64,000 nt of DNA from Pseudomonas fluvialis. GTDB lineage: Bacteria; Pseudomonadota; Gammaproteobacteria; Pseudomonadales; Pseudomonadaceae. Below, in pieces: positions 59,640 through 64,000 of this stretch; position 1 is the stretch's first letter, and every line of letters starts with the position of its first letter. Both the position numbers and the translations under genes were made by a program. The DNA is taken from the NCBI RefSeq assembly GCF_014207935.1, contig NZ_JACHLL010000003.1, forward strand, positions 446,265-510,264, given 5' to 3'. Below the pieces are notes generated by a model that did not search any database, had not been told where the DNA came from, and was given only the letters and a program-made list of their open reading frames with translations.

Positions 59640-60464
59640 ATGCAAGTACTCGATGGCAAGGTTGCCGTGATCACTGGTGCAGGCTCCGGCATTGGCCGCG
59701 CGCTGGCCGAACAACTGGCCAAGGAAGGCTGTGCCCTGGCGCTGGCCGACATCAACCAGGAGAACCTGGAAAGCCTGGCTGCCGAACTGCGACTGGCCAA
59801 GGTCAATGTCAGCTGCCATGTGCTGGATGTGGCCAATCGCGCCGCCGTCTACGCCTTTGCCGATGAAGTGCTGGCCCACCACGGCAGCGCCCAGATCATC
59901 ATCAACAACGCTGGCGTCGCGGTATCGCAAACGGTCGCCGACCTCAGCTATGACGACTTCGAATGGCTGATGGGCATTAACTTCTGGGGCGTGGTGCACG
60001 GCACCAAGGCCTTCCTGCCCCACCTGCTGAAGAACAACGACGGCCATATCGTCAACGTCTCCAGCATCTTTGGCATCATCGGCGTGCCCACTCAGAGCGC
60101 CTACAACGCCAGCAAGTTCGCCGTGCGCGGCTTTACCGAAGCACTGCGTCAGGAGGTGCAGTGCACCCAGGTCAAGGTCAGCTGCGTGCACCCCGGTGGC
60201 ATCAAGACCAACATCGCCAGATCCGCACGCTTTTACCGCGACATGAGCGGCAATCAGGATGCCGCACGCTCGGCGGCCAACTTCGACAAGATTGCCCGCA
60301 CCACGCCAGCCGAAGCGGCACGGGTGATCATCGACGGCATCAAGCGCAACAATCCACGCATCCTCATCGGCGCCGATGCGCGCCTGCTCGACCGCCTGCA
60401 GCGCCTGATGCCTGTCAGTTACAGCCGCATCCTGGCCAAGCTGACGGGCAATCGTGGCAGTTGA
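59640..60464 (+). CDS. short-chain dehydrogenase/reductase
   Basis: A protein of 274 residues. The cofactor site is VITGAGSGIG near residue 10, with Asp37-type NAD preference suggested by LALADINQ. NNAG, the catalytic Ser in NVSSIFG, and YNASK complete the classical set. The extended C-terminus (RNNPRILIGADARLLDRLQRLMPVSYSRIL) resembles that of membrane-associated SDRs acting on lipids. The substrate is unknown. It is 79 bases after the HPt-HD-GYP gene in the same direction. Confidence 0.88.
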   Translation: MQVLDGKVAVITGAGSGIGRALAEQLAKEGCALALADINQENLESLAAELRLAKVNVSCHVLDVANRAAVYAFADEVLAHHGSAQIIINNAGVAVSQTVADLSYDDFEWLMGINFWGVVHGTKAFLPHLLKNNDGHIVNVSSIFGIIGVPTQSAYNASKFAVRGFTEALRQEVQCTQVKVSCVHPGGIKTNIARSARFYRDMSGNQDAARSAANFDKIARTTPAEAARVIIDGIKRNNPRILIGADARLLDRLQRLMPVSYSRILAKLTGNRGS

Positions 60465-60575
60465 CCGGAGAGATGCACGCCCTGCATCAACACCATTGAC
60501 ACAACGCATGCCTGGCAGCACTGCAGCACTGCTAACCTGACGCCAGACATTACCGTCCTGCAGGAGACATACCCC

Positions 60576-61046
60576 ATGGAAATCAACATCGGCATTCCCC
60601 AGGCAGACCGCGCCGCCATCGCCGAAGGCCTGTCGCGTCTGCTGGCGGACACCTACACCCTGTATCTGAAGACCCACAACTTCCACTGGAACGTAACCGG
60701 GCCGATGTTCAATACCCTGCACCTGATGTTCGAGGCGCAGTACACCGAGCTGGCCTTGGCCGTCGACCTGATCGCCGAGCGCATTCGCGCCCTGGGCTTC
60801 CCGGCACCCGGCACCTATGCGGCCTACGCCCGCCTGTCGTCGATCAAGGAAGAGGAAGGCGTGCCCAACGCCCAGGACATGATTCGCCAGCTGGTGCAGG
60901 GCCAGGAGTCGGTCGTACGCACCGCGCGCGGCATTTTTCCGCTGATCGAACAGGTCAGTGACGAGCCAACAGCCGACCTGCTGACCCAGCGTATGCAGGT
61001 GCATGAAAAGACCGCCTGGATGCTGCGCAGCCTGTTGGACAGCTAA
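60576..61046 (+). CDS. dps: Dps/ferritin-like protein
   Basis: A protein of 156 residues. The Dps family signature is [52 protein letters not shown]. It contains the His, Asp and Glu residues of the intersubunit iron site, and ends with a short helix. It stores iron using peroxide and may bind DNA, although the basic N-terminal tail of E. coli Dps is absent. GGAG is nine bases upstream, and a strong terminator follows. Confidence 0.92.
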   Translation: MEINIGIPQADRAAIAEGLSRLLADTYTLYLKTHNFHWNVTGPMFNTLHLMFEAQYTELALAVDLIAERIRALGFPAPGTYAAYARLSSIKEEEGVPNAQDMIRQLVQGQESVVRTARGIFPLIEQVSDEPTADLLTQRMQVHEKTAWMLRSLLDS

Positions 61047-61055
61047 CCAGCACAC

Positions 61056-61079
61056 AAAGGCCCGCAAAAGCGGGCCTTT
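61056..61079 (+). terminator. dps terminator
   Basis: AAAGGCCCGC and GCGGGCCTTT form a 10-bp perfect stem with an AAAA loop, ten bases after the stop codon. Confidence 0.9.
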
Positions 61080-61145
61080 GACTGGTTACGCTCTGCGCCC
61101 TGCTCTATGCTTGGCGCATTGGCCCCTCTGTTCACAGTGACGTGC

Positions 61146-62213
61146 ATGACTCAGCCAGGCAAAACCCCCAGCATCCTTGATCTCTTTCCGGAGGAGACCC
61201 GGGAGGCTGCCGACCTACTCAAGCAAGCCGTGCCGCAAATGATGCGCCACGACATCCCGCCTACGCCCCTGCATTTTGCCCTGTGGTACAGCTATTGCCG
61301 CGGCCAGGACCAGGAGCTGAACCGGCGCCTGGACAAGCTCGTCAAGGATTTCGACTCTGTTCCGCCGGAATCGGCCAGCAAACTGTTTCGCGAACACATC
61401 ATTCGTGGTGAGTTGGAGGAAGCCCGGGCCGGCCAGCAGCAGGTGATCGAACTGGTCGATGAGATCGAAGGTGGCGTTGTCAGCAGCGTAGCGGGCAGCA
61501 AGGCCTACCAGCAGAGTCTGATCGCCGGCCTGGAAGCGCTGCGCGAGCCGGTGGTCGACGAACTGCCCAACGTCCTCAACGACCTACAGCTCAGCACCCA
61601 GGCCATGCAGGATCAGCAGGAAAAATTCCTCTATCGCCTGCAGGCCGCCCAGTCGGAAATCCAGCACCTGCGCGACCAGCTGGAACGCGCGCACATGGCC
61701 GCCACCCTCGACGGCCTGACTCAGGTGTTCAACCGCAGCTCCTTCAACCGCCTGCTGCACCAGGCCGTCGAGCGGGGGCCCCAGGGCTTGGCGCTGCTGA
61801 TGATGGATATCGACCACTTCAAGAACTTCAACGATCAGTACGGCCACCCCCTAGGTGACCGCGTACTGCAGCACGTCGGCCAACTGCTGCGCGAACTGCT
61901 GCCGCCGGGTGGCCTGGCGGCACGTTACGGCGGTGAGGAGTTCAGCGTCATCCTGCTCAACTGCCCGGACATGCGCACCGCGCATGAGTTTGCCGAACAG
62001 TTGCGGCACAAGTTGCAGGCCCTGCGAGTCAAGGTGCGCAGCACCGACAAGGTGCTCAACACCATTACCGCCTCCTTCGGTATCGCCATGGCCCAGGCCG
62101 ATGACACCCCGGAAAGCCTGCTGGTGCGTGCCGACGATGCGCTCTACCAGGCCAAGCGCAATGGCCGCAATCAGGTCCAGCCAGCCCTCGACACGCCACA
62201 GCTAAGCGCTTGA
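61146..62213 (+). CDS. diguanylate cyclase without I-site
   Basis: A protein of 355 residues. Residues 1-185 are a helical sensory/coiled-coil region (DLFPEETREAADLLKQAVPQMM, EKFLYRLQAAQSEIQHLRDQLERAH). A full GGDEF domain follows: DGLTQVFNRSSF, MMDIDHFKNFNDQYGHPLGDRVL and the active motif RYGGEEFSVILL near residue 262. The RxxD inhibitory site expected five residues before the motif is absent (LPPG instead), so product feedback should be weak. The start is uncertain: ATG 61146 or 61107, neither with a good ribosome binding site. No membrane segment is seen. Confidence 0.88.
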   Translation: MTQPGKTPSILDLFPEETREAADLLKQAVPQMMRHDIPPTPLHFALWYSYCRGQDQELNRRLDKLVKDFDSVPPESASKLFREHIIRGELEEARAGQQQVIELVDEIEGGVVSSVAGSKAYQQSLIAGLEALREPVVDELPNVLNDLQLSTQAMQDQQEKFLYRLQAAQSEIQHLRDQLERAHMAATLDGLTQVFNRSSFNRLLHQAVERGPQGLALLMMDIDHFKNFNDQYGHPLGDRVLQHVGQLLRELLPPGGLAARYGGEEFSVILLNCPDMRTAHEFAEQLRHKLQALRVKVRSTDKVLNTITASFGIAMAQADDTPESLLVRADDALYQAKRNGRNQVQPALDTPQLSA

Positions 62214-62349
62214 TTTGAGTGGCGTTAAGCTTTGCGGTTAAATACCGCGCGTGTCGCAGCGATTTCCCTCCTGTCGATATAGGCAAGCAACGTCACCTCT
62301 GACGATGCGGGCTCTTGTATTTACCATCCATGCCACGAGTTGATTATCA

Positions 62350-62973
62350 ATGCTGAAAATCGTCCATCTGCTGACGGGCGTTACCGCCCTGCTGTTGTCC
62401 TTTATTCCGTCCCTGCGCGCCGAAGCGGTGCCCTACCTGCAACAAGCCGACGCTATCTACCTGACCCTGCTGGGCCTGCTCAACCTGTTGCTGGCGCCGC
62501 AGCTGCCACATTGGCAAGGCAATCGCCAGCTGTTGCAAAGTTTCTGCTCCGCCCTGCTGGTTGCCGCCGTGGCGCTGCAAAGCCTGGGCGTCCTCGCCCC
62601 GCTCAGCACCCTGGCCGGCCAACCGGTGATTCTGCTCAGCCTGCTGAGCGCCGCTGTCGCCACACTGCTGCACGTTGCCAACAACTTCCGCGGCGAAACC
62701 CGCCAGGGCGACAGCTTTGCCTATAGCCCCATTGAAGCGGGCAGCGCCCAAGGCAACCGCGAGACCGGTACGGTCAAGTGGTTCAATACCTCCAAAGGCT
62801 TTGGCTTCATCTCCCGCGACACTGGCGACGATATCTTCGTGCACTTTCGCGCCATCCGCGGCGAAGGTCACCGCATCCTGATCGAAGGCCAGCGCGTGGA
62901 GTTCTCGGTGATTCAGCGCGACAAAGGCCTGCAAGCCGAAGACGTGATCGCCGCTGCGCCCAATCGCCGCTAA
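62350..62973 (+). CDS. membrane-anchored cold-shock domain protein
   Basis: A protein of 207 residues. Residues 1-115 contain about four hydrophobic helices ([72 protein letters not shown]). Residues 138-203 form a complete cold-shock domain with both RNA-binding motifs ([18 protein letters not shown] and DIFVHFRAI). The protein should hold a single-strand nucleic-acid-binding domain at the inner membrane. The same fusion exists at this locus in other Pseudomonas as I recall, where it is listed only as a cold-shock protein. It shares a terminator with slyX. Confidence 0.88.
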   Translation: MLKIVHLLTGVTALLLSFIPSLRAEAVPYLQQADAIYLTLLGLLNLLLAPQLPHWQGNRQLLQSFCSALLVAAVALQSLGVLAPLSTLAGQPVILLSLLSAAVATLLHVANNFRGETRQGDSFAYSPIEAGSAQGNRETGTVKWFNTSKGFGFISRDTGDDIFVHFRAIRGEGHRILIEGQRVEFSVIQRDKGLQAEDVIAAAPNRR

Positions 62974-62986
62974 GCGCAGGCGAAAG

Positions 62987-63014
62987 AAAAAGCCCAGCGA
63001 TGCTGGGCTTTTTT
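62987..63014. terminator. bidirectional terminator, csp / slyX
   Basis: AAAAGCCCAGC and GCTGGGCTTTT form an 11-bp stem with a three-base loop; A and T runs on both flanks serve the convergent genes. Confidence 0.92.
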
Positions 63015-63025
63015 ATGTCCATAGT

Positions 63026-63235
63026 TCAGTAGTGCGGCGGCGGTGGCTCATCGCCCAAGGGCTCGCCGACCTGGCCGGCCAGGTCTTCCTGGCGCCGCGC
63101 CAGCGCCGCCAACTGCAGCTGCAGGCGCTCGATATCGCGCTGTTGACGGGCAATCTCATCGCTCATGGTCATCAGGGCGTCATCCTGGAAGGCCACCCGG
63201 GTCTCCAGTTCCATCAAACGCAGCTCAACACTCAT
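63026..63235 (-). CDS. slyX: SlyX family protein
   Basis: A protein of 69 residues. It is a coiled coil (ELRLMELETRVAFQDDALMTMSDEIARQQRDIERLQLQLAALARRQ in shortened form) ending in the typical Pro-rich EPPPPHY. Its function is unknown. It overlaps the stop of the HIT gene by four bases and forms an operon with it. Confidence 0.93.
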   Translation of the reverse strand: MSVELRLMELETRVAFQDDALMTMSDEIARQQRDIERLQLQLAALARRQEDLAGQVGEPLGDEPPPPHY

Positions 63236-63663
63236 GCCGACTCTCCGGCGAACTGAAAGTCATCGTCCAGTGCCATGCGCAGCTTGTCCCGCAGGGCTGC
63301 CACCTGTTCGTCACTGTAGGGCTTGGCCGGGTGTTTGCCCCAGACCGGCGCAGGCCAGGCCGGATCATCCTTGCGCCGCACGATGACGTGCATGTGCAAC
63401 TGGCTGACCACATTGCCCAGAGTTGCCACGTTCATCTTGTCGGCTTTGAAGGTGTCCTTGAGCACTTCCGCCAACTCCGTGCTCTCGCGCCACAACTGTT
63501 GCTGTTCCTGGGCATCGAGCTGAAACAGCTCGCTCACCTCATCACGGCGTGGCACCAGAATGAACCAGGGATAATTGGCATCGTTCATCAACAACAGGCG
63601 ACAGAGAGGGAAGTCTCCCAGCAGCACAGTGTCCTGCTGCAGGCGTTGATCCAGGGTGAACAT
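63232..63663 (-). CDS. HIT family (histidine triad) protein
   Basis: A protein of 143 residues. Family blocks are LLLMNDANYPWFILVPRRDEVSELFQL and the histidine-triad core SQLHMHVIVRRKDDPAWP, where His-x-His is kept and the first triad His is Gln. Such proteins hydrolyse or transfer nucleotide monophosphates; the substrate is unknown. ATG 63663 has GGAG seven bases upstream. It is the first gene of the HIT-slyX pair. Confidence 0.88.
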   Translation of the reverse strand: MFTLDQRLQQDTVLLGDFPLCRLLLMNDANYPWFILVPRRDEVSELFQLDAQEQQQLWRESTELAEVLKDTFKADKMNVATLGNVVSQLHMHVIVRRKDDPAWPAPVWGKHPAKPYSDEQVAALRDKLRMALDDDFQFAGESA

Positions 63664-63740
63664 GGCATTTCTCCGCAAAGGCCTTCTAATTCAGCGTAGC
63701 CATGCAAAGCTGGCGACGTGTTGCAAGAATACCCCAGCAG

Positions 63741-64000
63741 TCACTGGCGCGGCAGACGCACGCGTACCTCCAAGCCACCCAGGCTTGCCGTGTGCAGGCT
63801 GATCTCGCCACGATGCAGCTCGACGATGCGCTGCACGATGGACAGCCCCAGACCGGCCCCCTGCCCCGGGCCCTGCCGATAGAAACGTTGGAACAATTGC
63901 TCGCGCTGCTCTTGCGGCACGCCCGGCCCACTGTCCTGCACACTGAGCTGCAGGCTGCCGTCCAGAGCCAAAAGATCAAGCTGAATACGGCCGCCTTCCG
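63741..64000 (-). CDS. sensor histidine kinase, C-terminal part only
   Basis: The gene enters from the right edge; only the last 85 residues are visible. They are the end of a HATPase domain: VQDSGPGVPQEQREQLFQRFYR (G1 and F boxes) and GAGLGLSIVQRIVELHRGEI (G2 box), ending VRVRLPRQ. The style is that of EnvZ/PmrB/QseC-type membrane kinases of OmpR-family systems. The sensor part and any regulator gene lie outside the window. Confidence 0.88.
   Translation of the reverse strand, partial: EGGRIQLDLLALDGSLQLSVQDSGPGVPQEQREQLFQRFYRQGPGQGAGLGLSIVQRIVELHRGEISLHTASLGGLEVRVRLPRQ

Overview
The window is a 64 kb piece of a GC-rich gammaproteobacterial chromosome, almost certainly Pseudomonas from the aeruginosa/alcaligenes/mendocina side of the genus. 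The reasons are the order tolQRAB-pal-cpoB-queE-queC-tRNA-Lys, ruvCAB next to yebC and aspS, dapA-bamC-purC next to a tRNA-Ser, the block fklB-tRNA-Asp-tRNA-Val-rdgC-acyltransferase, and near-identity of many products to Pseudomonas proteins as I remember them. Gene names rest on motifs and remembered family members, not on a database search.

Layout. 1-2.0 kb: the end of a GGDEF protein and three small genes (Sel1 repeat, unknown, DUF1232). 2.4-13.5 kb: lipoprotein FKBP isomerase, two tRNAs, rdgC, a fused MFS-acyltransferase, azlCD, a large transporter-like hybrid sensor kinase, a pirin and a DUF4010 membrane protein. 13.5-18.1 kb: a MerR regulator divergent from a three-gene lipid-type operon (M24 peptidase-like, alpha/beta hydrolase-SDR fusion, diiron-type PF10118 protein). 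18.1-23.6 kb: rmuC, an AraC regulator, glyoxalase, DUF1272 and a LexA-controlled umuDC.

23.6-38.6 kb is an integrated element of about 14.9 kb. It sits at the 3' end of tRNA-Ser(CGA) and is bounded by a 30-bp perfect direct repeat. Its core (29.3-36.9 kb) is a complete Pf-like filamentous prophage (inovirus): divergent repressor and excisionase-like genes over a long inverted-repeat operator, ssDNA-binding protein, small membrane proteins, CoaB, CoaA, DUF2523 protein, Zot, replication initiator and tyrosine integrase. Left of the repressor is AT-rich cargo with the look of anti-phage defence: a TIR-P-loop NTPase, and a separate two-gene unit encoding a PD-(D/E)xK-like protein and a PIN/nuclease-like fusion. 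Right of the integrase is a collagen-like gene followed by an integron-type attC site and a 29-codon remnant. This element is the most novel part of the window.

38.7-64 kb returns to housekeeping genes: purC (an unusually long form), bamC, dapA, gcvR, bcp, tusA, bepA, nadA, tRNA-Lys, queC, queE, the Tol-Pal envelope operon, ybgC, the ruvABC Holliday-junction genes, yebC, aspS, an FmdB zinc ribbon, an HPt-HD-GYP protein, an SDR, a Dps-like protein, a diguanylate cyclase, a membrane-anchored cold-shock protein, slyX, a HIT protein and the 3' end of a sensor kinase gene.
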